NCBI RefSeq assembly: GCF_900009265.2
Contig: NZ_LR735028.1
Location: 16,084-63,216, forward strand
DNA: 47,133 nucleotides
Reading direction: 5' to 3'
DNA from: Planktothrix paucivesiculata PCC 9631
Lineage (GTDB): Bacteria > Cyanobacteriota > Cyanobacteriia > Cyanobacteriales > Microcoleaceae
Positions 16,839 to 24,968 of the stretch are shown here, one piece after another; positions within the stretch are counted from its first letter, which is position 1, and the number at the start of each line of letters is the position of its first letter. The notes under the pieces are model-generated. The model saw only the letters and a program-made list of their open reading frames with translations, searched no databases and had not been told where the DNA came from. The position numbers and the translations under genes were made by a program.

Positions 16839-18605
16839 TTATTCAGCAATTTTGAGTTCATACAAATTCCAAAATCCTCCCCCCAAGGGTGTGTATTCCA
16901 CACCTTCAACCCGATCTCGGATAGCTTCAAAGGCAAGGGGATTAACCATATATAATAACGGTAGTTCTTCGGAAATAATTTTCTGCGCTTTTCCATAGAG
17001 TTCTTTGCGTTTTTTCGGATCAAATTCCTGGGAAGCCTTCACAAATAAATCATCTATTTGTTTTTCCCAATCGGAAACTTGCCAATCAGTAATCCCGGTT
17101 TCTCCCGGTTGCGGCCCTTGATTAAAGGTGTGTAACCGTCCATTCACTGACCATATATTATAACCCCCGTGAGGTTCAATTCCTCCCCCACTAAATCCAC
17201 CTAAATAGGCATCCCAATTCCGAGAACTAGAAAGACGTTCTACTAGGGTATTAAAACTGAGAAATAATAAATCAACTTGAATCCCAATTTTACCCAGATC
17301 TTGGTTAATTTGGGTAGCCATTTGTTCCCGAATTTTTTTCCCCGCACTGGCTAAAAGGGTAAAACGAACCTGATTACCTTCACTATCGAGTAATTGTCCC
17401 TGATTATTATACTTAAACCCCGCATCAATTAGCATTTGTCTAGCTTTTTCGGGATTGTGTGTATAGGTTTTTAATCCTGCTTCTGGGGATAAATAAAAGG
17501 GGCTTTGGACTGGCAGGGGAGAATGTTGCAGTTCTCCTAATCCTAAATAAAAATTATTTTTCATCGCCTCCCGATTAATGGCATAATAAACCGCCTGTCG
17601 AAAGGCTTTATTATTAAACCATTTAGACTTAATCGGATCAACAAAGGGTTTTCCTTGGGGATTTTTTCCCCGATTCATATTCAATGACATAAACACGGTT
17701 CCCATATCGGGGCCAGAATTATAGATAGTATATTTCCCTCGTTTTTCTTCTGGCTTTAATAGAGGAAATGTTTCCGGTTGCAGGGTTAAAGTATCTAAGG
17801 AACCCGAACGAAAATCTAATAATTGAGTATCGGTACTTTCAATAATTTGCCAGACAATTTCTTCAATATAGGGTTGGGGATTTCCCTGGTCATCTTTGCG
17901 CCAATAATAGGGATTTCTTTCTAAAATTACCCGTTGATAAGGGGTATAACTTTTGATTCGATATTGACCATTTCCCACAATATCTTGGGGGTTGGTATCG
18001 GTTCCCCAGGTGGTTAAAAATTTGGGGTTTCCCTCACTATCGGTTTCAGTAATTGAGTCTTTTAAAATATGGGCGGGTAAAATACTTAATCCGGCTACAT
18101 ATTGTAAAAAAGGTGCAAAAGGTTCGGAAACGGCAAACTCCACCCGGCGATTATCTAATTTTTTGACCGTGGGAAAGCTGCGACTTTTTCCTACTCGTAA
18201 AATATCTTTAAAACTCGTAGGAATTTTATCGTTTAAATAAATATCGTTATAGGTGAAAATAATATCATCCACGGTTAATGGCTTGCCATCTGACCACTTC
18301 AACCCATCTTTTAAAGTAATAATAATTTTTTGTTTATCATCAGAAATTTCCCACCCTTCAGCTAACCCTGATTTGGGCATTAATTCTCCAGTCACGGGGT
18401 CGTCTTGAATTAACGGGTCATACAAATAACCAAAAACCGTATAGGCCGATTGACTCAAGGGCGGATTAAAGGTGGCTGGGCCGCTGGGGGTGGCGACCAC
18501 CAACCGAGACGGAATTTGGGATTGGGCGGTACTACAGGCGCTCAGAACCAGGGCTAAGAGGATGAATAAAGTCTTTTGGAACCAATGGGTTTTGAATAGA
18601 ATCAT
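16839..18605 (-). CDS. ABC transporter substrate-binding lipoprotein, family 5
   Basis: A 588-residue periplasmic binding protein of the peptide/nickel (OppA/DppA/NikA) type. A lipoprotein signal ends in LVLSAC with the lipidated Cys at 24. Domain features include YDPLIQDDPVTGELMPKSGLAEGWEISDD, the family signature in which the substrate-binding proteins start to fold, and LKDGLKWSDGKPLTVDDIIFTYN. The C-terminal third has the NPEKARQMLIDAGF motif. It would capture a peptide or another small ligand for an ABC importer; the permease and ATPase genes are not adjacent, which is common for such orphan binding proteins in cyanobacteria. It lies directly upstream of larB on the same strand. Confidence 0.9.
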   Translation of the reverse strand: MILFKTHWFQKTLFILLALVLSACSTAQSQIPSRLVVATPSGPATFNPPLSQSAYTVFGYLYDPLIQDDPVTGELMPKSGLAEGWEISDDKQKIIITLKDGLKWSDGKPLTVDDIIFTYNDIYLNDKIPTSFKDILRVGKSRSFPTVKKLDNRRVEFAVSEPFAPFLQYVAGLSILPAHILKDSITETDSEGNPKFLTTWGTDTNPQDIVGNGQYRIKSYTPYQRVILERNPYYWRKDDQGNPQPYIEEIVWQIIESTDTQLLDFRSGSLDTLTLQPETFPLLKPEEKRGKYTIYNSGPDMGTVFMSLNMNRGKNPQGKPFVDPIKSKWFNNKAFRQAVYYAINREAMKNNFYLGLGELQHSPLPVQSPFYLSPEAGLKTYTHNPEKARQMLIDAGFKYNNQGQLLDSEGNQVRFTLLASAGKKIREQMATQINQDLGKIGIQVDLLFLSFNTLVERLSSSRNWDAYLGGFSGGGIEPHGGYNIWSVNGRLHTFNQGPQPGETGITDWQVSDWEKQIDDLFVKASQEFDPKKRKELYGKAQKIISEELPLLYMVNPLAFEAIRDRVEGVEYTPLGGGFWNLYELKIAE

Positions 18606-18691
18606 GTTGGATCAATTCATATATGGCTATTTTTCATTATAAAACATCTGTTGTAACTGAAATTCCAACGATATAACTATTTATAGGAATG

Positions 18692-19174
18692 TTAACTCAC
18701 TTTTTCTAATAAAGCCACGGCATAGGCGGCAATGCCTTCTTCTCGACCCACCGGGCCTAATTTTTCGTTAGTGGTGGCTTTGACACTAATTTGATAAATA
18801 TCTAAGTTTAATGTTGTAGTCAGAATATAGCACATTGCTTTAATATGGGGTTTTAATTTAGGACGTTCTGCTACAATTACAGAATCAATATTTCCGATTT
18901 TCCAACCTCGATCTAATATTAGTTGATTTACCTGTTTTAATAAGACTAAACTATCAGCACCCGCCCATTTTTCATCGGTTGGGGGGAAATAATGCCCAAT
19001 ATCTCCTAAACTTAACGCCCCTAACATGGCATCCATAATGGCATGGGTTAAAACATCCGCATCACTATGTCCTAATAGTCCCAATTCATGATCAATTTTA
19101 ATCCCGCCTAAAATTAATGCCCGTCCGGGGACTAATTTATGAATATCATAACCATTGCCAATGCGAATATTCAT
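18692..19174 (-). CDS. ispF: 2-C-methyl-D-erythritol 2,4-cyclodiphosphate synthase
   Basis: IspF closes the cyclodiphosphate ring in the MEP pathway to isoprenoids, which feeds carotenoids, the chlorophyll tail and the hopanoids made farther along this window. The 160-residue protein has the family length. The metal ligands D10 and H12 (in GYDIH) and H44 (in [15 protein letters not shown]) are present, as are the [11 protein letters not shown] segment and a C-terminal [17 protein letters not shown] that completes the CDP pocket. A complete trimeric enzyme is expected. It starts at the ATG at 19174. Confidence 0.97.
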   Translation of the reverse strand: MNIRIGNGYDIHKLVPGRALILGGIKIDHELGLLGHSDADVLTHAIMDAMLGALSLGDIGHYFPPTDEKWAGADSLVLLKQVNQLILDRGWKIGNIDSVIVAERPKLKPHIKAMCYILTTTLNLDIYQISVKATTNEKLGPVGREEGIAAYAVALLEKVS

Positions 19175-19296
19175 GGATCTTTTTTCCTATTAAAATTAAT
19201 ACACTTTCTGATTTTACCATTAATAGGTAATATCAAGTCCACAGTTAAGGGTTAACCAAAACTTCAGAAGAAATTTAAGAATAGATAAAAAAACCT

Positions 19297-19488
19297 TTAT
19301 GACCCAGAATGATAGGATTGAACAGACTTAACAGAAACATCAGGAGATTGAGAAGCCGCGACACAAAAAAAAGTAAATAAAATTAAAAATATACTAACTA
19401 CATAACCCAGACCCATCATAGCATAGGAATTAGTCATACCATTACGGAAATATTTGAACAGTAAGACATTGGGAAGCAAGGTTTTCAT
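19297..19488 (-). CDS. Small single-pass membrane protein, unknown
   Basis: A 63-residue protein starting MKTLLPNVLLFKYFRNGM. One hydrophobic segment (YAMMGLGYVVSIFLILFTFFCVAA, about residues 22-45) is followed by a short Ser-rich tail. The ATG at 19488 is supported by a GGAGG at 19497-19501, 8 bases upstream; longer starts exist without such a site. The good ribosome-binding site and clear membrane segment argue that it is real. I do not recognise a family. It is separated from ispF by 122 bases. Confidence 0.55.
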   Translation of the reverse strand: MKTLLPNVLLFKYFRNGMTNSYAMMGLGYVVSIFLILFTFFCVAASQSPDVSVKSVQSYHSGS

Positions 19489-19944
19489 GATAGTAACCTC
19501 CATGGTATTAACCTTAATAATAGTTGACACTTAAACCGCGAGAATCTCATGACGCTATTGACCTTATTAGGTGATTTTAGCGTTGTTTTAGTAAATGACT
19601 CTCTGGGCTAATTTTAATTTTGATGGGAGTTCGTTTAATCAAACTAAACGAAATAGAATAGAAACAGTATTGACTACTAAGAGCAATTTTTGACTGTTGT
19701 TTTGTAGCTATCGTCACCCCAAAAAGGTAGCAAGATCTTAGTATAAAGTTTTGGTGTTTAAAGCCTGCGTGCGCTTGAATTTAGACACCAAAACCCTGCC
19801 CCTTTTTTGATTAACGCGATATGGATTACTAAATCGACGGTGAGTAAACTGGCATGATGGAACCTACAAAGCCATCATACCACAATGATCGCTAACTCGC
19901 TCAATTAAATATAATCACCTTGGCGGGTGATGGTTGTATTCCTT
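19489..19944. other. Intergenic region with several hairpins, possible small RNA
   Basis: About 455 bases without a convincing gene. Three inverted repeats stand out: TTCGTTTA/TAAACGAA (19630-19652), a 15-bp stem GTTTTGGTGTTTAAA with one G-T pair (19748-19762 with 19780-19794) followed by a T6 run at 19803-19808, and ATGATGG/CCATCAT (19854-19878). The middle one could be a bidirectional terminator for the converging or flanking transcripts, or the 3' end of a small RNA. It is not recognisable as tmRNA or RNase P. Confidence 0.5.
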
Positions 19945-21063
19945 CTATTCACTCACCAAAAAGGATGCAAAATCCGGTACATTTACCCAAGTTCCTGTTG
20001 CATTGGATTCCTGGGTTAAATCCATTAACAGTTGCGAATAAACCCCTTCTTTCAGCGAAGGTGTTAAACTTATTCCCTGTTCAATTCCTGTTATCCATTG
20101 GTCAATCACTCGTAGCAAAGGCGCAATCCGACCATCGGGATAAATGCGGGGAAATTCTAAGGTTTGGGGGATAGAAATTTCACTTAAAGGTTGCCCCTTT
20201 TGACTCCCCCATAATCGAAATCCATGCACATAATCCTGTTGATTATCACTACCTAAAATTAATGTACCTTCACTACCATAAATTTCTAGCCAATGTCCCC
20301 GTCCTTGGTAGGTGACAGAACTTAAACAAACTTGACAGGGAGTGCCATCATTTAGTTCTAAAATTAGGGTGCAAATATCATCAGCATCAACAGGTTTTAA
20401 TTCTCCCCCAGCTTCAGGGTCGGGACGCCAAGTAATCGAAGTATTCAGTTGTCCGCAGAGGCGTTTAATTGAACCCAACAACCAGGAAATATAATCAAAA
20501 CTATGGGAACCAATTGCCCCGAGTACCCCGCCCCCTTTGTCTTTTTGAGCATACCAATTCCAGGGACGAGTCTCATCAGCACGACTAGAAACTAACCAAT
20601 CAATTTTGATTAATCTTTTCTGTCCTACATAATTTTCAGCTAACAGTTGAGATAAATGTTGCCAAGCGGGAATAAACCGAAATTCAAAATCTAAGCTGGT
20701 AATACAACCTTTCGATTGGGCGAGGTGATAGAGATATTTTGCTTCCGCCACCGTTAGGGTTGTGGGTTTTTCTAATAACAGATGTTTACCCGCATTCAAG
20801 GCTATTTTAGCCATATCAAAATGCAAAAAAGGCGGGGTAGAAATGGCAACTGCTTGAACTTCAGATAAAGCACAAATCTCCTCAATACTATTACAAGCAT
20901 GGGGAATATTATGACTAGAGGCGATCGCTTTGGCTTTTTCTAAATCTCGATGATAAACTGCAACTACTTGGGTTTTAGGATGGTCTTGAAAGGCAGGAAT
21001 ATGAACTTTTTTGCCAAATCCCGTTCCAATCACAGCGATGCCAATTTTTTCGTCGGTTGTCAT
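19945..21063 (-). CDS. Gfo/Idh/MocA-family NAD(P)-dependent oxidoreductase
   Basis: A 372-residue sugar-type dehydrogenase. The N-terminal Rossmann fold has VIGTGFGKKVHIPAF (11-25) and the family EKP motif at 98-100 (LLLEKPTTLTVAEA), whose Lys is catalytic in relatives. The C-terminal alpha/beta domain carries GGGVLGAIGSHSFDYISWLLG with the conserved His. It probably oxidises or reduces a sugar, inositol or biliverdin-like substrate; the length and the GxGxx(G) start fit generic family members better than BvdR. Its substrate cannot be assigned. The next upstream gene on this strand is about 160 bases away. Confidence 0.9.
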   Translation of the reverse strand: MTTDEKIGIAVIGTGFGKKVHIPAFQDHPKTQVVAVYHRDLEKAKAIASSHNIPHACNSIEEICALSEVQAVAISTPPFLHFDMAKIALNAGKHLLLEKPTTLTVAEAKYLYHLAQSKGCITSLDFEFRFIPAWQHLSQLLAENYVGQKRLIKIDWLVSSRADETRPWNWYAQKDKGGGVLGAIGSHSFDYISWLLGSIKRLCGQLNTSITWRPDPEAGGELKPVDADDICTLILELNDGTPCQVCLSSVTYQGRGHWLEIYGSEGTLILGSDNQQDYVHGFRLWGSQKGQPLSEISIPQTLEFPRIYPDGRIAPLLRVIDQWITGIEQGISLTPSLKEGVYSQLLMDLTQESNATGTWVNVPDFASFLVSE

Positions 21064-21223
21064 GATTTCTCCTGATCAAAAAAGTGTCAGTTTCTGCGAT
21101 TAGTTTTTATAGCAGTTGCCGCTGACAATCAGAACATCAACCGATGCTCAAACGGGTGAATTTTTTTCTGGCGTTGTTGTGGCTTTCCCTGCTATAATTT
21201 CATCGGTATTCTATCTCCCAAAG

Positions 21224-21880
21224 TTATACTTTAACCTTGGCTTCTTGAGCCACAATCTCAACTTCATCCTCTGCTAATTGTTTTAATGACATTTCAACTT
21301 CACTTCCCCCTAAACGACCCAACGCTTGGGCAACCCGATAACGAATTTGCCAATCTGAATTCGTTACAAAAGGAACTAATAAAGAAACTGCTCTTCTGTC
21401 GCCTAATTCCCCTAAAGCACTAATAGCAACGGTTTGAATTAAACTATTATCATCTTGAAGTGCTGTTTCTAATAATTCAAAAGCCCGAGGTTCTTCGATG
21501 ACTCCCACCGCCGCCACAATACTCAGTTTAACTAACCATTCTGGCGTAGTATTATAGAGGTTTTGCAGGTCATCAAAGGCATCCTTAAGTTTCAAAGCTC
21601 CCAACGCATCCGCCGCCGCCGCTTGCACGTCAATTTCGGGATCATTTAATAAGTGATAGTGCAGGACTTGATAAGAAGTTTCTAAATTCTGCTCTCCCAA
21701 AGTTGCCATCTGACTAACGGCCGCATATCGTACTCGACTATTACTATCCTTAATGGGGGCTTGAATTAACTCAAAAGCGATCGCCGGGGGTAATTTTCGG
21801 AGTTGATTGACACCGCTTAAGCGATCACCCAAATCACTAGAACTTAACAACTGCTGAACAGATTCAGGGGTAATTGTCAT
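21224..21880 (-). CDS. nblB: HEAT-repeat protein, NblB-like phycobilisome degradation factor
   Basis: A 218-residue all-helical protein with five to six HEAT repeats (for example DSNSRVRYAAVSQMATLGEQ, DPEIDVQAAAADALGALK, DDNSLIQTVAISALGELGD, NSDWQIRYRVAQALGRLGG). NblB is related to the CpcE/F bilin lyases, is about this length, and is needed for phycobilisome breakdown in nutrient starvation. The N-terminal SVQQLLSSSDLGDRLSGVNQLRKL and the EVEIVAQEAK C-terminus match what I know of cyanobacterial NblB. A generic HEAT protein or bilin lyase subunit is the alternative. No phycobilisome genes are adjacent. Confidence 0.65.
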   Translation of the reverse strand: MTITPESVQQLLSSSDLGDRLSGVNQLRKLPPAIAFELIQAPIKDSNSRVRYAAVSQMATLGEQNLETSYQVLHYHLLNDPEIDVQAAAADALGALKLKDAFDDLQNLYNTTPEWLVKLSIVAAVGVIEEPRAFELLETALQDDNSLIQTVAISALGELGDRRAVSLLVPFVTNSDWQIRYRVAQALGRLGGSEVEMSLKQLAEDEVEIVAQEAKVKV

Positions 21881-22064
21881 AAAAATTAAGGTTTTGAATT
21901 AAAGACTCTAAAAGGTTTTGAATTGATCAGGATAATATCATATTGCTTGATGTGAATAGATCAATATTGTCTGTGATTAAACTTTGCAAAAACACAGCAA
22001 ATATCCGAGTCGAAACCCCCTGTCCCGACCCGTCCAATTTTTATTAACAACATCCGAGCAGATT

Positions 22065-22532
22065 TTAACCCTGTGCCGTTGCCATCACCCGCAGAATATC
22101 CCCACAGGTAAGAATCCCAATCACCTTACCCGAATCATCCACCACGGGTAAACGATGAATGCGCTTTTCATTTAATAACCGGGCGGCATCGGATAAAGAT
22201 TTATGGGGAGTAATGGTAATAATCGGGGCCCGAGTCATCACTTCCCCGACGGTTTGACCTAATGCCTTATGCAATTCCTGTTCATAGCGGGAAAAGTTTT
22301 CCAGATAAATAATACTATCAAGGAACGTAATATAAGTGGGTGGAGTCACACCGCTTTCTTGCCACATCAAATCCGTTCCCGAGATAAAACCCACCAAATG
22401 ACCGGATTCGTTTACCACAGGTAAACAACCAATATGTCTTTCCACCATCAGTTGTAGCGCTTCTCTGAGTGGCATCTCTGGCCTAACCAGAATTGGATTC
22501 GGGGTCATCACCTCAGCAACAGTCTTAGGCAT
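22065..22532 (-). CDS. CBS-domain pair protein
   Basis: A 155-residue protein made of two CBS domains and little else. The first starts MPKTVAEVMTPNPILVRPEMPLREALQLM; the second starts TVGEVMTRAPIITITPHKSLSDAARLL and ends in HRLPVVDDSGKVIGILTCGDILR. Such stand-alone pairs bind adenine nucleotides and regulate partner proteins; in plants and cyanobacteria some act on thioredoxin-linked targets. The start at 22532 (MPKTV) is favoured because the domain begins there; an upstream ATG at 22571 adds 13 residues and has no better ribosome-binding site. The partner is unknown. Confidence 0.85.
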   Translation of the reverse strand: MPKTVAEVMTPNPILVRPEMPLREALQLMVERHIGCLPVVNESGHLVGFISGTDLMWQESGVTPPTYITFLDSIIYLENFSRYEQELHKALGQTVGEVMTRAPIITITPHKSLSDAARLLNEKRIHRLPVVDDSGKVIGILTCGDILRVMATAQG

Positions 22533-22632
22533 GATTTCTGTGTGTTTGTTAAACTTATCAATCCCGATCATATCAGGTATGAGCTCCCCTGACCTGTTGC
22601 CATCAAAGCCGCATCTCAGGCCAACACAAAAA

Positions 22633-22674
22633 TCCGTCCTATGGCGCTACTAAGCCTATCGAGGTTAGGACGGA
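22633..22674. repeat. 9-bp stem-loop upstream of tnpB
   Basis: TCCGTCCTA (22633-22641) pairs with TAGGACGGA (22666-22674) across a 24-base loop. It lies in the gap between the CBS gene and tnpB and may be part of the left end of the IS200/IS605-type element, whose ends are recognised as hairpins, or a terminator/attenuator. No transposase tnpA is present to define the ends. Confidence 0.45.
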
Positions 22675-22845
22675 GCTTGATTCCCCTATTTTTTGGGAAA
22701 TTGGATTGGACAGCAATTGTCCAACTTATCAGAAAAATGGGTTTAAAACCCCGTCCCTTCGACAGGCTCAGGGCAGGCCGTTCTACGACGGCTTTTTATT
22801 CTATTTTAGAGTACACTAAAGAAGTGCTCGTAAGCAACAAAAACA

Positions 22846-24144
22846 ATGAAAGCCAGGTATCGGTACAGAATCTACCCAACTAACCAACAAAAGAGGCTGA
22901 TGTCTCAATTGTTTGGCTGTTGTCGTGTAGTTTTTAACGATGCTTTAGCTTACTGTCAAGATCAACACCGTGCGGGTAATAAAAAACCTTCTAGCAGTGA
23001 ACTCTCTAAAAGACTTACAGAACTCAAGAAAACCGAGGAAAAAGAATGGTTGACAGAAGTTTCCTCTGTTCCTTTGCAACAGTCTTTGAGAGATTTAGAG
23101 CAGGCTTATTCCAACTTTTTTAAATCCTGTAAAGGACAAAGAAAAGGCAAAAAAGTTAAACCGCCTAGATTTAAGAAACGTAAATCCAAGCAATCAGCTA
23201 GATTTACCGATAATGGGTTTAAACTCTATCCTGATTCTCATTACATTCACCTAGCTAAAATAGGTGATATCAACGTAATCTGGAGTAGAGAATTACCCGC
23301 AATTCCTTCTAGTGTCACCCTAATCAAAGATAGTGCTGATAGATATTTTGTCAGCTTTGTGGTTGAGTTTAATCCTAAACAATTACTCAAGAATGGACAA
23401 AGTGTAGGAATTGACTTAGGCATCACTGATTTTGCTACACTAAGCAACGGTGAAAAAGTTAAATCACCTAAACCTTTAAAGAAACAATTAAAGCGTTTAA
23501 AAAAATTACAGCGCAATTTATCAAGGAAACAAAAGGGTAGTAAAAGAAGGGAGATTGCTAGAAAGAAATTAGCTAAACTTCACGTTAAAATTTCTGATAC
23601 CAGAAATGATTTTTTGCACGAACTGTCAACTAAGATTATTCGTGAAAATCAAACAATAGTCTTAGAAGATTTGAATGTGTCAGGAATGATCAAAAACAGA
23701 AAATTATCTCGCGCTATTTCTGATTTAGGCTGGCGTAGTTTTAGAACTATGTTAGAGGCTAAGTCAGTCATGTACGGGCGTGATTTTCAAGTGATTGAGA
23801 GATGGATTCCTACTTCTCAAATTTGCTCTTGTTGTGGTTTTCACAGTGGCAAAAAAGAGCTAAATATTAGAGAGTGGATTTGTTTAAATTGCGGTACATC
23901 TCACGATCGTGATGTTAATGCCGCAGTAAATATTTTAGCCTGCACTGAGCCCCATTCGACCCCGCTCATGGCAGGCTTCGACTGCGTTCAGGAGAACCCA
24001 GGTCGAATTGTCGCCGGAGGGCTTTCGGAGACTTTAAACGGACGTGGAGGCAGACATAAGACTACCGCTAAGGTAGCAGTAGCCAGCGAAGCGTCAACCC
24101 ACCCAGCATTTCAGCAGCTATCAATTTTTGATCTGCTTAAATAG
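22846..24144 (+). CDS. tnpB: TnpB RNA-guided nuclease (IS200/IS605-type), stand-alone
   Basis: A 432-residue TnpB. The N-terminal RYRIYPTNQQK motif and HTH part are followed by the split RuvC nuclease: D190 in GIDLGITDFA, E274 in IVLEDLNVSGM, and the HDRDVNAAVNIL motif with D354/D356. The zinc ribbon has C327-x2-C330 and C346-x2-C349. All catalytic and zinc residues are present, so the protein is probably active as an RNA-guided nuclease that uses an RNA from its 3' region. No tnpA is in the window, so the element would depend on a TnpA in trans. A palindromic-repeat-like segment (about 23948-23995) contributes residues after NAAVNIL in the C-terminal tail. Confidence 0.93.
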   Translation: MKARYRYRIYPTNQQKRLMSQLFGCCRVVFNDALAYCQDQHRAGNKKPSSSELSKRLTELKKTEEKEWLTEVSSVPLQQSLRDLEQAYSNFFKSCKGQRKGKKVKPPRFKKRKSKQSARFTDNGFKLYPDSHYIHLAKIGDINVIWSRELPAIPSSVTLIKDSADRYFVSFVVEFNPKQLLKNGQSVGIDLGITDFATLSNGEKVKSPKPLKKQLKRLKKLQRNLSRKQKGSKRREIARKKLAKLHVKISDTRNDFLHELSTKIIRENQTIVLEDLNVSGMIKNRKLSRAISDLGWRSFRTMLEAKSVMYGRDFQVIERWIPTSQICSCCGFHSGKKELNIREWICLNCGTSHDRDVNAAVNILACTEPHSTPLMAGFDCVQENPGRIVAGGLSETLNGRGGRHKTTAKVAVASEASTHPAFQQLSIFDLLK

Positions 24145-24180
24145 ATGGAATCCCCGCCCGTTCACGGCGGGGCGGATGTC
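23995..24180 (+). ncRNA. Predicted reRNA/omega-RNA and right end of the tnpB element
   Basis: TnpB-associated RNA usually covers the 3' part of tnpB and ends at the element's right end, with the guide read from flanking DNA. Here a GC-rich hairpin (CCCCGCC at 24152-24158 with GGCGGGG at 24166-24172) is followed by CGGATGTCA, the common right-end pattern of cyanobacterial IS605-type elements. The predicted guide would be the sequence after about 24180, which is the 3' end of the next gene. The 5' limit is not visible; the start given is nominal. This is inference from known TnpB biology. Confidence 0.5.
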
Positions 24181-24490
24181 AATCAGGACTAGATTCGGAA
24201 GTGGGATTACGAATTTGTTCAGCTTCGGGACAATCTTCAGAAATCGGCAGATCAAAATAGCACTTAGGAACAGAGGCTAACTTCTGACTAATTGACCCAA
24301 TACTGTCTATACGGATCATTTCTTCCCACGAACAGACCTCATCCTCCTCATCTGTCTCATAACGTAGCGTGACCAGATCTCCCTCAATGTCTGTAATTCG
24401 AGCTTTCTCAATCCAACGTTGCTGATCTCGTAAGAAAATAGAGACTTCCCGACCGTCACAACAAAGCTGATAAATCTTGCGATGTAGCAT
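24179..24490 (-). CDS. Conserved cyanobacterial protein, DUF6679-type
   Basis: A 103-residue soluble protein beginning MLHRKIYQLCCDGREVSIFLRDQQRWIE, followed by ARITDIEGDLVTLRYETDEEDEVCSWEEMIRIDSIG, a compact beta-rich domain with an acidic C-terminal tail (EDCPEAEQI). It matches a family conserved across cyanobacteria and without a known function (I believe DUF6679). The stop codon (24179-24181) coincides with the right end of the tnpB element, so the last bases of the gene may be supplied by, or border on, the insertion. Confidence 0.75.
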   Translation of the reverse strand: MLHRKIYQLCCDGREVSIFLRDQQRWIEKARITDIEGDLVTLRYETDEEDEVCSWEEMIRIDSIGSISQKLASVPKCYFDLPISEDCPEAEQIRNPTSESSPD

Positions 24491-24575
24491 TTTTTACTTT
24501 TCCTGAGAAGTTCGCTGGCTGATCTGAATTTCCCCTGTCAACCTAAGTATTCAAGGTTTAACAGGATACCTAAGC

Positions 24576-24604
24576 ACCTGGGATTATACCGGATTACCAG
24601 GTGA
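24576..24604. repeat. CACCTGG/CCAGGTG stem-loop
   Basis: A perfect 7-bp inverted repeat with a 15-base loop lies between the DUF6679-type gene start and the stop of the 51-residue minus-strand frame. It may be a terminator for that frame or an operator for the DUF6679-type gene. No T-run follows. Confidence 0.4.
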
Positions 24605-24667
24605 TCAGTCTAGTTAAAACCATTGTCCTTATATTTTAACGCCTAACATAGATTTAGCCTAAGAAAT

Positions 24668-24823
24668 TTAGTCTGTACTGACTTCTTTTCCGGTTAGGGC
24701 ATTTCTAGTATAGGGCTTAAATTCACTGGGAGTTGGCTCGGGCCATAAATCTGCCGTGCTCTGGAACACCCTTGGCGATCGCACTTCGCAGACATCCGAC
24801 AATAAACCTGTTAAACTTTTCAC
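24668..24823 (-). CDS. Probable small conserved protein, 51 residues
   Basis: A short frame in an otherwise gene-free gap starts at the GTG at 24823 (a TAA lies eight codons upstream, so no longer start exists) and ends at the TAA at 24668-24670. The translation contains SPRVFQSTADLWPEPTPS and EFKPYTRNALTGKEVSTD, a protein-like composition with Trp, Pro-rich turns and no low complexity. It runs codirectionally ahead of the DUF6679-type gene. No Shine-Dalgarno site is clear upstream of the GTG. I do not recognise a family. Support is the composition of the frame, not a match. Confidence 0.5.
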   Translation of the reverse strand: MKSLTGLLSDVCEVRSPRVFQSTADLWPEPTPSEFKPYTRNALTGKEVSTD

Positions 24824-24968
24824 CAGAAAGTTATAGTGTTAGGAAAAAGTGTCCTGTTAAAACCGTTGAATCCAATCATCAACCGTTTGATATGACCAAG
24901 GGTTAAGGTTATTTTTATTGTTCAACTAAACTGCCATCTAAATTTTTAAGGGAGAGGATCGTATTTTC

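Noticed and set aside
22641-22883. 80-residue plus-strand frame upstream of tnpB
   Set aside because: It overlaps the tnpB start in another frame and includes repeat-derived residues (PFDRLRAGRS); most likely non-coding DNA of the element's left part.
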